DNA of 64,000 nucleotides from Carboxydothermus islandicus (GCF_001950325.1 NZ_BDJL01000038.1:1-64000), one strand, 5' to 3'. Positions 37,187 to 45,976 are shown, counted from the stretch's first letter. Made by a program: numbers and translations. Notes: generated by a model not told the origin, from the letters alone.

Positions 37187-38299
37187 TTACTTCAAGTTTT
37201 CAGGATTCAGTCCTTCCAGTTCCGGTAAAACAAATACTCCATCTTTTCTAATCAACACACCATCAAAATAAATCTCACCGCCCCCGTATTCCGGAGTTTG
37301 AATTAAAACAAGGTCCCAGTGCACCGCCGATTTATTGCCGTTAAAGGCTTCATCGTAACTGGAACCGGGAGTAAAGTGGATGCTTCCCATAATTTTTTCA
37401 TCAAATAACGTATCTTTCATCGGCTTGGTTATGTAAGGATTTACCCCTATCGCAAATTCCCCGAAATATCTTGCTCCCGCATCGGTATCTAAGATTTTGT
37501 TAAGCTTTTCGGTGTTGTTGGCCGTTGCTTCAACTATCCTGCCATCTTTTATCACCAAACGCACATTTTCAAAGGTATAGCCCTGATAGACCGAAGGGGT
37601 ATTATATGTAATAACTCCATTTACCGACTCTTTTACCGGTGCAGTGTAAACTTCCCCATCGGGAATGTTGCGATGGCCATCGCATTTCACCGCCGGAATG
37701 CCTTTTATCGAAAAAGTTATGTCGGTGCCCGGACCGGTTATCCGCACCTTATCCGTCCGGTTCATTAAGTCAATTAAAGCATCCATCGCTTTGGACATTT
37801 TGCTGTAATCAAGGTTGCAGACATCAAAATAAAAGTCGGTAAACGCCTCACTGCTCATTCCGGCAAGCTGGGCCATAGAAGCATTGGGATAACGCAGTAC
37901 CACCCATTTAGTTTTGGGTACCCTAACTTCACCGTGGACCGGCTGCCACCAGTCCCGTTGATAAGCCTGCATTTTTTCCTCGGGAACATCGGAAAGCTCG
38001 GCGATATTATCCCCAGCCCGAATTCCAATATAGGCATCCATTTGTTCCATTAAAGCTTTTTCCATTTCCCGATTAATCTTGATAACTTCTTCATCCGCTT
38101 CTAAAAGAATTTCCCGTAAAATTTCCTGGTTTTTTAAAAGGACGAAAGGTTTGGCCCCAACCTTATAAGCCTCGCGAACTAAAGCTTTAGTCAGGGGAAG
38201 CTCCGGACCTATGTTTTCAATTAAAATCTTCTCCCCGGGTTTAAGGGCGGTAGAATAGTGAATTAAATTCTGGGCAAGTTTTAGAAAACGTGGATCCAA
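37187..38299 (-). CDS. M29-family metallo-aminopeptidase
   Basis: The 370-residue protein resembles AmpS/AmpT/PepS thermophilic aminopeptidases. The N-terminal domain runs to about residue 150. The C-terminal domain carries likely metal ligands in IPDGEVYTAPV, EFAIGVNP, MGSIHFTPGSSY and VHWDLVLI. The family uses two cobalt or zinc ions to remove N-terminal residues of peptides. It starts with TTG at 38299 after AGGAGG. No operon partner is obvious. Confidence 0.9.
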   Translation of the reverse strand: MDPRFLKLAQNLIHYSTALKPGEKILIENIGPELPLTKALVREAYKVGAKPFVLLKNQEILREILLEADEEVIKINREMEKALMEQMDAYIGIRAGDNIAELSDVPEEKMQAYQRDWWQPVHGEVRVPKTKWVVLRYPNASMAQLAGMSSEAFTDFYFDVCNLDYSKMSKAMDALIDLMNRTDKVRITGPGTDITFSIKGIPAVKCDGHRNIPDGEVYTAPVKESVNGVITYNTPSVYQGYTFENVRLVIKDGRIVEATANNTEKLNKILDTDAGARYFGEFAIGVNPYITKPMKDTLFDEKIMGSIHFTPGSSYDEAFNGNKSAVHWDLVLIQTPEYGGGEIYFDGVLIRKDGVFVLPELEGLNPENLK

Positions 38300-38335
38300 G
38301 AAAAGGCCTCCTTTCTTTTTCTTCTTCTTTTTATC

Positions 38336-39097
38336 TTATCCCTTTTTCTTTTTATCATCAATAAAAGCACAGGGACCGGTGGCACATTTTCCGCAAATTT
38401 CTACCGGATTGGCATCGGAAAAAGCTTCCCCGCATTTAACGCACCAGGCGTAGCATTTCTGCCGGTCAAAAGCATTATTATCATCTTTTAACGCCTTTAC
38501 CGGGCAAACATCCCGGCAATAGGTACAGCCCTCAGAACGCCAGCACTGAAGGTAAGGTTCAATAGCAGGAGTTGGTGTAATTACGGCATCGGTGACAAAA
38601 GACCCGAAGCGGCCGCCACTACCCAGGGGAGTAATTAAAAGGTTGTTCATCCCAAAAGTACCAAGACCTGCAATGTAGGCTACATGTTTATGCGACCAGA
38701 CGGCTTTTAAAACTTTTTTATCAAACTGGTAGGTTGGCATGAGTCCTTCAGCTTTAAAGCCGTAATTTTTTAATTCTTCCTTTATTTTCTGGATTATTTT
38801 CCAAAGGAGACGATTGGTTTTAATATAAGCTTTGGCCCAAAGCTCCGATGGATAAAGGCCATTTTTGTTACTTTCAATAATCTCCCGGGTATACGGCAAA
38901 AAAATGGCCACCACCGTTTTTGCCCCGGGCAATAGTTCTTCGGGCAGTAAATGAGCCGGATTGGCCACCTCTTTTAATTGCAAAAAAAGGGGATTTTGAG
39001 CTTCGGCATAACCAATTAGCGGTTTACGGTAATAAAAAGAACTTTCCTCTTCTAACTCCACCTGTTCAAAGATAATCTTCTCTATTAATTGTTGCAA
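38336..39097 (-). CDS. Epoxyqueuosine-reductase-like iron-sulfur protein
   Basis: The protein (253 residues from a TTG at 39097, six bases after AGGAG; an ATG at 39124 lacks a ribosome site) has the QueG-type layout: LLPGAKTVVAIFLPY, AGLGTFGMNNLLITPLGSGGRFG, then cysteine motifs CTYCRDVCPVKAL and CYAWCVKCGEAF and CGKCATGPC. It lacks parts of true QueG, and its cysteine arrangement differs, so it is better called a QueG-like Fe-S protein. Such proteins are common near corrinoid or redox genes; the substrate is unknown. Confidence 0.7.
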   Translation of the reverse strand: MQQLIEKIIFEQVELEEESSFYYRKPLIGYAEAQNPLFLQLKEVANPAHLLPEELLPGAKTVVAIFLPYTREIIESNKNGLYPSELWAKAYIKTNRLLWKIIQKIKEELKNYGFKAEGLMPTYQFDKKVLKAVWSHKHVAYIAGLGTFGMNNLLITPLGSGGRFGSFVTDAVITPTPAIEPYLQCWRSEGCTYCRDVCPVKALKDDNNAFDRQKCYAWCVKCGEAFSDANPVEICGKCATGPCAFIDDKKKKG

Positions 39098-39195
39098 ATT
39101 ATCTCCTTCTTTCTCCTTTAGCATAATAACATCTTTTTTATTTAAACAAAATAAATTAAAATAAGAACATAAAATTCCTTATTAAAGGAGATAAT

Positions 39196-39819
39196 ATGGA
39201 AGCAATCTGGGATTTAATTTTACACCTTGATAAACATTTAGACCTTCTGCTTCAGCGGTTTGGTACCGAAACCTATTTTATTTTATTTCTTATCGTTTTT
39301 CTGGAAACCGGGCTTGTGGTCACTCCTTTTCTTCCCGGCGACTCGCTTCTTTTTGCAGCAGGAGCTTTAGCTGCCCGGGGAAGTTTAAACCTCTACCTGG
39401 TAATGGTAATTTTCATTTTAGCCGCAGTGCTTGGTAACACTTCAAACTATTTTATCGCCCGGCTCTTCAGTAATGCCGTTCTTGATAAAAAAAATCTTAA
39501 GTTTATAAAACAAGAGCACTTGCTAAAAACCCAGAGGTTTTACGAAAAATATGGAGCAATAACCATTGTCCTGGCCCGCTTCGTCCCCATCGTTCGTACC
39601 TTCGCGCCCTTTGTTGCTGGAATAGGCCGGATGAATTTTATGAAGTTCTGGATATACAATTTAATCGGGGCTTTTCTCTGGGTGTTCCTCTTCACTTTAG
39701 CAGGGTATTATTTCGGTAATATTCCCGTAATTAAAGATAATTTTTCACTTGTAGTAATAGCGATAATTTTAATTTCAATCCTTCCAGGATTAATAACATT
39801 TATAAAAAAAGAAAAGTAG
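39196..39819 (+). CDS. DedA-family membrane protein
   Basis: This is the only plus-strand gene in the window. The 207-residue protein has about five membrane helices and the DedA signatures: FLETGLVVTPFLPGDSLLFA (the conserved acidic residue and PGD) and RFVPIVRTFAPFVAGIGRM. The family flips undecaprenyl phosphate or other lipids and depends on the proton motive force. AAAGGAGATAAT precedes the ATG. It diverges from the QueG-like gene and converges on the Fer4_19 gene. Confidence 0.92.
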   Translation: MEAIWDLILHLDKHLDLLLQRFGTETYFILFLIVFLETGLVVTPFLPGDSLLFAAGALAARGSLNLYLVMVIFILAAVLGNTSNYFIARLFSNAVLDKKNLKFIKQEHLLKTQRFYEKYGAITIVLARFVPIVRTFAPFVAGIGRMNFMKFWIYNLIGAFLWVFLFTLAGYYFGNIPVIKDNFSLVVIAIILISILPGLITFIKKEK

Positions 39820-39874
39820 CGTGGTTATCATAATTTAGCATAAAAAAACGGCTTGCGTTCCAAACAAACTTTTT

Positions 39875-40087
39875 TTATTTTTTTACCCACTCATATTTAA
39901 GAGCTCCGGAAGGGCATAGGTCTATCGCCCGGGCTATTTCCTCCGCTGAAGCAGCATCAATTTTAACCCAGGGACGTTCCCGGGGTTTAAAAACCTCCGG
40001 TAAAGCTCTTACACAGTTACCCGAATGAATACACAATTCCGAATCCCAGTAAACGATAATTTCCTCATTTTTGTAAACCCTTTTCAA
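39875..40087 (-). CDS. Divergent mini-ferredoxin (Fer4_19 / YjdI-like)
   Basis: This 70-residue protein has the YjdI-like single-cluster pattern: IIVYWDSELCIHSGNCVRALPEVF, then ARAIDLCPSGALKYE, giving three visible cysteines (SELC, GNC, DLCP). The family (Fer4_19) is a divergent ferredoxin often paired with CDGSH-type proteins. Its TTG start overlaps the AbiEii-like gene by four bases, so it is in the same message. Cluster type is uncertain. Confidence 0.75.
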   Translation of the reverse strand: MKRVYKNEEIIVYWDSELCIHSGNCVRALPEVFKPRERPWVKIDAASAEEIARAIDLCPSGALKYEWVKK

Positions 40088-40752
40088 TATTCTATCCCTT
40101 CTTTCACTATTAAATTTTTTAAAACATTAATAAATTCTTTTTGCTTTCCTAAAAAATACTTTTTTATCTCATCCCAGTTATAATTCCATAACATTTCAGG
40201 CATCAGTTCTTCTTCGGCATCATCAAAATAACAAAGGCTTTTAACTATATGGTAATAATTTAACTTCTCCCCGGGATATTTTAAGTGCAAACTTTTTAAA
40301 AGTTCACCAACTTCTATTCCATTCTGGGTTAAGGCAAACAAATCAATAAAATCCTTTTTTGCCCCTCGCTGGCTGACAGCGATAATTTTCATTAATCCTA
40401 TATCTTCAAGAGAGGCCAGAGGTAAATTATTTACGTCTTTATCAATTACCAACTCTTTCAGCAAAGGATTGGGAAAATAAAGCCAGGTTATTCTAACTCC
40501 ATCAACTATCCCATGCAAAGTCCCTTTACTTAAATCTAATACTTGAAAATTACCTATTTTCTTTAATTTAGAGCTTAATTCATCAACAGAAAATTCAACC
40601 GGTGAAAACCAGTCCAAATCCTCTGACTTTCTATGTCCTAATTGCAAAGCAAGAGCAGTACCACCCGCAAGGTAACTACCTTGAACGGGCATTTGGAAAA
40701 CTATCTTTTCTAAGACCTTTAATTGCTTTTCATTTAAAACTTCGTAAAACAC
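40084..40752 (-). CDS. AbiEii/AbiGii-family nucleotidyltransferase (toxin-like)
   Basis: The 222-residue protein has the nucleotidyltransferase core SYLAGGTALALQLGHRKSED followed by LDWFSP, with the two metal-binding acidic residues in SEDLDWF, and a helical C-terminal half including KKDFIDLFAL. AbiEii proteins transfer nucleotides to tRNA or other targets and act as toxins in type IV toxin-antitoxin and phage-abortive systems. The GTG start (40752) lies after GGAGG and overlaps the preceding DUF6922-like gene. Toxin action is family knowledge, not shown here. Confidence 0.85.
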   Translation of the reverse strand: MFYEVLNEKQLKVLEKIVFQMPVQGSYLAGGTALALQLGHRKSEDLDWFSPVEFSVDELSSKLKKIGNFQVLDLSKGTLHGIVDGVRITWLYFPNPLLKELVIDKDVNNLPLASLEDIGLMKIIAVSQRGAKKDFIDLFALTQNGIEVGELLKSLHLKYPGEKLNYYHIVKSLCYFDDAEEELMPEMLWNYNWDEIKKYFLGKQKEFINVLKNLIVKEGIEY

Positions 40753-41006
40753 CGCATTTCCTCCTCAGACAGGTTAAAATATGCTTGCCAGAAACGAGCA
40801 GTTTTGCGGGTAAGATTGCGACTTTTTTTAACTGCTTCTTTTATCATAATTTCATCATAGATTTCCTTTAACCAAAAAAGCGCCTGATGATCTCCGTAAT
40901 TTAAAATCCGCTCGATGACAAATCGCTTATGTTTTTCCAAGTCAATGTCATCTATATTTACATCCCAGAAATATATTTTAAAGCTCTCAGGTATTGTTTT
41001 TTTCAT
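40734..41006 (-). CDS. DUF6922-like small protein, likely antitoxin partner
   Basis: The 90-residue protein (ATG at 41006 after GGTGAT) has YFWDVNIDDIDLEKHKRFVI and RILNYGDHQALFWLKEIY, then KKSRNLTRKTARFWQAYF, a pattern I know from DUF6922 proteins encoded directly upstream of AbiEii nucleotidyltransferases. The 19-base overlap with the next gene supports a functional pair. Antitoxin role is inferred from position. Confidence 0.7.
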   Translation of the reverse strand: MKKTIPESFKIYFWDVNIDDIDLEKHKRFVIERILNYGDHQALFWLKEIYDEIMIKEAVKKSRNLTRKTARFWQAYFNLSEEEMRCFTKF

Positions 41007-41055
41007 CTTATCACCCAATTACATTTTACCATAATTTTACTAAATAAGAAAATAA

Positions 41056-41082
41056 AAAACCTGCCGCCTTCAGGCAGGTTTT
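41056..41082 (-). terminator. Terminator downstream of the coo operon
   Basis: AAAACCTGCC and GGCAGGTTTT pair perfectly around GCCTTCA, and the minus strand continues GGTTTTTTATTTTC. It lies 290 bases after the cooS stop and before the DUF6922 gene. A near-identical hairpin sits at the other end of the cluster (53676-53697). Confidence 0.85.
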
Positions 41083-41370
41083 AACTTTCTTGAAATAAAC
41101 GGCCAGAGGCATTTGATTAAACTGCGGCCAACAGATATTGCTTACAAAACTACTGCGTGTTTTAAGGATTGCATCACCATAGAATATTTTGCCTCTGGAT
41201 GAAGCCAACGAATTCACCTGGTAGGTGGGTAAGTACAATTTGTGCATCAACCGGAGTAAAAATACTCATTTTTTCAAGGGATCCAGGATTTAAACTGATA
41301 AAGGGGGTTCGGAAAGCAGGATCAGGGATAAGATCACCATTTAGCCCTAATCCTGCCCTTTTTGCAAGAT
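41083..41370 (-). other. Gene-free stretch after cooS with an open, protein-like frame
   Basis: No assignable gene lies here. One minus-strand frame stays open from inside the end of cooS to a TGA near 41172 and reads like protein (pieces: AGLGLNGDLIPDPAFRTPFI, SLEKMSIFTPVDAQIV, HLPGEFVGFIQRQN), but it has no start codon with a ribosome site. It could be the remnant of a lost gene or chance in a moderately GC stretch. A 74-residue frame at 41026-41250 covers the terminator and looks spurious. Confidence 0.35.
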
Positions 41371-43281
41371 TTAAATACCCAACCCCTTGCGTCTTTCCTT
41401 AATAGCCGCAACCAGTTTAGCAGCAGCCTGTTCCGGATTGGTTTCTACGATAAAATAACCACCCAGCAAATCTTTGGCTTTTTCAGTTAAAAACTCAACA
41501 ACTACAGAGGAACCCATAATTTGCGGTACAATTCCAATATGGGTTGGTATTCCCAGAGCAACTGCCCAGGTTCCAATGGCTACTGCCTTCTCCGACATAA
41601 ATTCAGGAGCAGAAGCAACAAGAGGTAGTTTGTCTAAATCCACTCCGAGCTTGTTAGCAATGGCTACGGCTACACTAACTGCCCTGCTATTATCGACACA
41701 TGAACCCATATGCAATACTAAAGGTAGAGGCCCATTAAGCCCGGCAGCCTTTCCTATGGCAGTTAATACTGCCTTTAAGGATTCACCGGCATAAGCCTCG
41801 GTTGCCTCCTGGGTCATTAGACCGGTCTTTGCAAAAGTACCGGCTCCACAACCGGTTGCCAGCATCAAGACGTTATTTTTAGCAAGCTCTTTAGCAATGG
41901 TTATAAAGTTATTGTCTTGAATTGCCCTTGGATTGTTACAACCGGCAAACAAGGCAATGCCCTGAATGTTGCCATTAACAATATTATCTATCAATGGCTT
42001 TAACGGGTCTTTAGCATCTATCTTGCTTAAAACCGCCATGATTGCCTCGGCACTGAACCCGGCAATGGCTGTTTGCTTATAGTCAGGAATGTTAACTTTT
42101 CGCTTATCCCGTTTTTTAAAGGCCTCAATTGCCAGTTCTACGATTTTCTGAGCGCTTTCCACGGCCGAGTCTTCCCGAAACTCTATATGAGTTGCGCCGG
42201 TGATTTTATTTTCAGCCATTGTAGTAATTATTTCAGTATGGAAACACTCAGCTACACTGGTAAGAGCAGGCATAATGCACTGCACGTCTACAACCATCGC
42301 ATCTAACGCACCGGTAATGATGGCCAACTCCTGAGACAGATAGTTCGTAGCTAAAGGAATCCCGCGCCGCATCATCACCTCATTACCGGTACAGCAAATA
42401 CCCACTACGTTAATACCTTCTTTAGCCCCGGCCTTCCTTGCTTCTTCATTCATCTTCAGCGCTACATCACAAATAATTTCACTCAGTAAAGGGTTATGAC
42501 CGTGAACCGCAATGTTGACAGCATCTTCCTTCAGCACGCCAAGGTTGGCCTGAGTAACTACCGGTTCAGGGGTACCAAACAGGGCATCAGACAGCTCGGT
42601 GGACAAACACATACCGGTATAATCAGCAAGTGCTCCCTTTATTCCGCCGAGCAAAAGGTTAACCGCATCGGCATCACAACCTACATGAGTTCGGTGCATA
42701 ATCTCGGCAATAACAGCATCAATATTATGGGGCATAACCCCCAGTTCTATCAGTTTGTCCACCCTCTCAGCGGTCAAGGTCGCTTTGGCCCAGTTACAGG
42801 GTATGCTACGCTTTTGCCGCGAATAATCTTCCAGAGAAGCTAAAGCCACTTCTTTTGCTACTTGTCTTAGATCTTTGCCTGCCGGTGCCAGGTTTAATTT
42901 CTCCGCTATATTTCTTAACTTTTGCTCATCTTTAATCCGGTACGCAGGGGCATGTCCTTCGCCAACTTCTAATAAAGTCAAAGCTATGTGCCGGCCGTGG
43001 TCAGAATGGGCAGCAGCACCTGCAGCCATCATTCTGATTAAATTTCGCGCCACAATGGTATGGGCATCAGCCCCACAAACCCCTCTCTGGGGTCCATTGC
43101 CAAAAGGATCGATACGACAAGGACCCTTCCAGCAAATGCGGCAGCAGACGCCCAGTTCTCCGAAACCACATTGGGGCTGCATTGCTTCATAACGGTCCCA
43201 AGTAGTTTCAATTCCCGCTTTTTTGGCTAAAGGTAACAAATAATCGACCGCAGGATCTACGGAATTTTTCCAATTACTCAT
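41371..43281 (-). CDS. cooS: Ni-Fe carbon monoxide dehydrogenase catalytic subunit (CooS, CODH-I type)
   Basis: CooS oxidises CO with water to CO2, two protons and two electrons. From the ATG at 43281 (GGAG eight bases upstream) it has 636 residues. Cys38 and Cys46 would hold the D-cluster at the dimer interface, and Cys47, 50, 55 and 69 the B-cluster (CGFGELGVCCRICWKGPCR...GVCG). Likely C-cluster ligands are in HGHNPLLSE, GICCTGNE, DVQCIMPA, FAGCNNPR, ATGCGAGTFAK and GSCVDNSRA, a complete set. It is the last gene of the coo operon, directly after its electron acceptor gene cooF, which assigns it to hydrogen-evolving CO respiration rather than acetyl-CoA synthesis. Confidence 0.97.
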   Translation of the reverse strand: MSNWKNSVDPAVDYLLPLAKKAGIETTWDRYEAMQPQCGFGELGVCCRICWKGPCRIDPFGNGPQRGVCGADAHTIVARNLIRMMAAGAAAHSDHGRHIALTLLEVGEGHAPAYRIKDEQKLRNIAEKLNLAPAGKDLRQVAKEVALASLEDYSRQKRSIPCNWAKATLTAERVDKLIELGVMPHNIDAVIAEIMHRTHVGCDADAVNLLLGGIKGALADYTGMCLSTELSDALFGTPEPVVTQANLGVLKEDAVNIAVHGHNPLLSEIICDVALKMNEEARKAGAKEGINVVGICCTGNEVMMRRGIPLATNYLSQELAIITGALDAMVVDVQCIMPALTSVAECFHTEIITTMAENKITGATHIEFREDSAVESAQKIVELAIEAFKKRDKRKVNIPDYKQTAIAGFSAEAIMAVLSKIDAKDPLKPLIDNIVNGNIQGIALFAGCNNPRAIQDNNFITIAKELAKNNVLMLATGCGAGTFAKTGLMTQEATEAYAGESLKAVLTAIGKAAGLNGPLPLVLHMGSCVDNSRAVSVAVAIANKLGVDLDKLPLVASAPEFMSEKAVAIGTWAVALGIPTHIGIVPQIMGSSVVVEFLTEKAKDLLGGYFIVETNPEQAAAKLVAAIKERRKGLGI

Positions 43282-43307
43282 CAAATCACTCCCCGCATTT
43301 TTCCGAT

Positions 43308-43871
43308 TTAAGCTTTAATTCCGGAATAAGCCCTAACAAGTTCTTTGCCTCTTTCCTCAATAAGTTTCTTACGATAGCTTTCGTAATCCACCAGCATTAT
43401 CGCCTTGGTGGGACAAGCTTCAACACAGGCACAGGAAATTTCATCGTTGCCCTGCTTTCTGCTGTAGCAAAGATCACATTTTTTGGCCTTACCATTTTTG
43501 GTTCTGCGATTACCGCCATCGTTTTCCTCGTTTGCTATAATAATTGCTCCAAAGGGACAAACCATGGTACAAACTTTACAGCCAATACAATTACTCTCAT
43601 TGATCCTAACAAACTTATCTTCCTGGTAAATTGCTCCGGTCGGACAGACATGAGCACAAGGAGCATCCTCACATTGTCTACATTGAATAGGCATTACCAT
43701 GCCACCGACCTGGACCACCGAATTCCTTGGCCTTATTTTCAATCCCCTGGTTACAGCCGTAGTCAAGTCACAATTGGCATGAGCCAAAGCACAGGCTATC
43801 TCACAATTTTTACATCCCAAACACTTTCGAGGGTCGGCGTAAATAAAGTAATTCTCTTTAGCTGTTGCCAT
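43308..43871 (-). CDS. cooF: CODH-associated ferredoxin-like electron carrier CooF
   Basis: CooF takes electrons from CooS and passes them to the hydrogenase. The 187-residue protein has four cysteine clusters of the [4Fe-4S] type: CLGCKNCEIACALAH, CRQCEDAPCAHVCP, CIGCKVCTMVCPFG and a last set including KKCDLCYSRK, CACVEACPTKAI. The ATG at 43871 lies seven bases after GGAGG; a GTG overlapping that site is not used. It is followed after 26 bases by cooS. Confidence 0.95.
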   Translation of the reverse strand: MATAKENYFIYADPRKCLGCKNCEIACALAHANCDLTTAVTRGLKIRPRNSVVQVGGMVMPIQCRQCEDAPCAHVCPTGAIYQEDKFVRINESNCIGCKVCTMVCPFGAIIIANEENDGGNRRTKNGKAKKCDLCYSRKQGNDEISCACVEACPTKAIMLVDYESYRKKLIEERGKELVRAYSGIKA

Positions 43872-43891
43872 ATGGTTCACCTCCTTCCATT

Positions 43892-43919
43892 AATGTATAT
43901 TAAATTTTGAAATAGACAA
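43892..43919 (-). promoter_or_regulatory. Possible internal promoter of cooF-cooS
   Basis: On the minus strand TTGTCT (43914-43919) and TACATT (43892-43897) are 16 bases apart, in the 117-base gap between hypA and cooF, the second longest gap inside the operon. It could raise CODH over hydrogenase expression. No CooA box overlaps it. Confidence 0.35.
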
Positions 43920-43962
43920 AACTTTTTACGCGATAAAGCTAACAAGGAATCCCGCAAAATAT

Positions 43963-43980
43963 AAGGTCCGCGGACTTTTT
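43963..43980. other. GC-rich palindrome in the hypA-cooF gap
   Basis: GTCCGCGGAC (43966-43975) is a perfect ten-base palindrome, extended by AAG on one side and TTTTT on the other. In RNA it could form a tight hairpin. Its place just after the hypA stop suggests an mRNA processing or attenuation point separating hydrogenase genes from cooFS. Confidence 0.4.
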
Positions 43981-43988
43981 GAAAGATA

Positions 43989-44333
43989 CTACTTTTCTAT
44001 TTCTAAATTTTCAATATAAAGTTCCCTTCCGGCCACAATGTCCACAGCCCTGCTTTCACACTGCGGGCATTGAAAATTGAAATTGTAAACCCTAAACACA
44101 TGGGCACACTCCCGGCACTTTCCCTGAAGTGGAACCCGCTCAATTATCAACTCTGCACCCTCAGCAACAGTATTTTGCGCATAAACTTTAAAACATGCAG
44201 TTAAAGTCATAGGTTCCACTACTGTCATCTCGCCGACTTTAAGCTTTACTTTTAAAACTTTTTTTATTTGATGTTCTTTTACTTTGGCATTGATAATCTG
44301 GAAAAGACTATCCACTATCGCCATCTCATGCAT
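43989..44333 (-). CDS. hypA: Hydrogenase nickel-insertion protein HypA
   Basis: HypA delivers nickel to NiFe hydrogenase precursors. The 114-residue protein starts MHEMAIVDSLFQII, with His2 and Glu3 as nickel ligands, and has the zinc site cysteines in CREC and CPQC. It lies between cooH and cooF. HypA is also found near cooF in other CO-oxidisers, so it probably serves CooH. Confidence 0.95.
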   Translation of the reverse strand: MHEMAIVDSLFQIINAKVKEHQIKKVLKVKLKVGEMTVVEPMTLTACFKVYAQNTVAEGAELIIERVPLQGKCRECAHVFRVYNFNFQCPQCESRAVDIVAGRELYIENLEIEK

Positions 44334-44354
44334 GGTCTCGCATCCTTTTTTGCG

Positions 44355-45437
44355 CTATCTTTCGGTACAGGAAATACAGGGATCAATACTATTAATAATG
44401 AGGGGAATGTCAGCCACTTTATTACCCGGCATCATAACCTTAAGCGCTTCCCAGTTCATATAAGTTGGTACCCGCCACTTAATGCGCTCCGGAATATCTG
44501 AACCATTGGTGCGTAGATAATAAATCAATTCTCCCCGCGGTGCCTCGGATTTGGCTACCGCTTCCCCAGCAGGTATTTCCGGCAAATAATCTATACAAGT
44601 TGGACCATCCGGCAGATCCTTAAGACATTGTTGAATAATATTGATAGCTTCCTGAATTTCCCGTAACCTAACAATGGCTCTCGCCCGTACATCACACCCG
44701 GTTTCTAACGGAACGTTAACTTTCAGCCTGTCATAAGCAGCATACGGACTCTTGACCCGTACATCATTATTTACCCCTGACCCACGGGCAACAGGACCAA
44801 CCACGCCATAACGGAGAGCTTCATCTTTCGGTAAAATTCCTACACCCTCGGTGCGAGCCCGCACAAATTTATTGTTCATATAAATGTCAATAATTTCTTC
44901 CAAGGGCTTTTTCAGCTTATCCAATTGCTTTATCAGGTACTTAATCTTTTCATCGGACAGGTCGTATTTTACGCCCCCAATGCAATTTGCAGCCAAATCC
45001 ATCCGATTACCATAAATAGTTTCTTTGGTATCCTGGACTATCTCCCGTACCTCCATGACATGCATAAACAACGAATCAAAACCAATAATATGAGCCAGCA
45101 TAGCAATATTAAACAAGTTTGATGCTATTCTCTTTATTTCGTCCGCGATAACCCTTAGATATTCAGCTCTTTCCGGGATCTTGATTCCGGCAATCTTCTC
45201 AAGGGCCATACAATAGGTAAAGGGATGGTTATTGGAACACAAAGAACAAAGTCTCTCAAGCAAAGTTAAATTTTGGTATATATTGCGCTTCATCGCCAAA
45301 TACTCCAAACCGCGGTGCACATGCCCAGCAGTTATTTCTAAGCCAACAATAGTCTCCCCTTCAACCTGTACCTGGAAATACATCGGCTCTTCAAGGGCCA
45401 CATGTAGCGGACCTACGGGGATTGTATAAGTACTCAT
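44355..45437 (-). CDS. cooH: Energy-converting NiFe hydrogenase large subunit CooH
   Basis: CooH carries the NiFe site that reduces protons to H2. The 360-residue protein has the N-terminal CxxC in RLCSLCSNNHP (Cys64, Cys67) and the C-terminal CxxC in DPCISCTER (Cys354, Cys357). It ends three residues after that motif, so there is no C-terminal extension for a maturation protease to remove, as in other CooH proteins. It belongs to group 4 hydrogenases, related to NuoD of complex I. The start overlaps cooU by four bases. Confidence 0.96.
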   Translation of the reverse strand: MSTYTIPVGPLHVALEEPMYFQVQVEGETIVGLEITAGHVHRGLEYLAMKRNIYQNLTLLERLCSLCSNNHPFTYCMALEKIAGIKIPERAEYLRVIADEIKRIASNLFNIAMLAHIIGFDSLFMHVMEVREIVQDTKETIYGNRMDLAANCIGGVKYDLSDEKIKYLIKQLDKLKKPLEEIIDIYMNNKFVRARTEGVGILPKDEALRYGVVGPVARGSGVNNDVRVKSPYAAYDRLKVNVPLETGCDVRARAIVRLREIQEAINIIQQCLKDLPDGPTCIDYLPEIPAGEAVAKSEAPRGELIYYLRTNGSDIPERIKWRVPTYMNWEALKVMMPGNKVADIPLIINSIDPCISCTER

Positions 45438-45976
45438 TCAGCATCCCCCTCGTTTGAAATTGCTGCAAAGACTTTTTCCCACAAAGTTTTTGTCGTTGCT
45501 CCCTGCATAGCAACTGATAATGGGATTAATTTATTCATGATCCCTTCATCAATACTATCATCAAGAAACAATCTCTTCGGATTTGGATGGCCGACTAATT
45601 GTATACCATATAATTCTTGCAATTCGCGTTCCGTCCAATCAGCACTCTTTAGGATCGGAGTAATTGAATTAACTTTACCGCAATCCCAGGGTATCTCAAT
45701 GGTAACCGTACAGGTACAGCCGTCCAGGTCAAAATGGTAAGCGATTTCATGGTTATCTCTTTGTTGTTCATCTTTTGTTTTATAAGCTGTGATAGTGATT
45801 ACCCGACCTCCCAGCTCTGCCACAATCAAAGCCACATTAGTTATGTGGCGTGCATCATGAAGTCTACACCAACCAGTAATGACTCCTTTAGAATCGGTCT
45901 CCCACCGTAAGGAAAATTCCTTGCCCAGTGCCCGGGTTAGCCTTTTGGAAAATTCCTCCCGAATATTCCGCTCCAT
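45434..45976 (-). CDS. cooU: Energy-converting hydrogenase subunit CooU (NuoC-like)
   Basis: The 180-residue protein corresponds to the 30 kDa (NuoC) subunit. The family block WTERELQELYGIQLVGHPNP and then KRLFLDDSI matches the (W)-E-R-E-xx-D/E-(L/M)-xG-I...HP pattern. It helps tie the peripheral arm subunits. It lies between cooX and cooH. Confidence 0.92.
   Translation of the reverse strand: MERNIREEFSKRLTRALGKEFSLRWETDSKGVITGWCRLHDARHITNVALIVAELGGRVITITAYKTKDEQQRDNHEIAYHFDLDGCTCTVTIEIPWDCGKVNSITPILKSADWTERELQELYGIQLVGHPNPKRLFLDDSIDEGIMNKLIPLSVAMQGATTKTLWEKVFAAISNEGDAE

Noticed and set aside
39820-39874. Terminator between dedA and the Fer4_19 gene
   Set aside because: A- and T-rich flanks are present, but the middle does not form a convincing stem.
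41026-41250. A 74-residue minus-strand frame before the DUF6922 gene
   Set aside because: It runs straight through the strong terminator at 41056-41082, has no ribosome site and no recognisable protein pattern.
41169-41402. A 77-codon plus-strand frame across the end of cooS
   Set aside because: It is antisense to the cooS end and to the open minus-strand frame, with no ribosome site.
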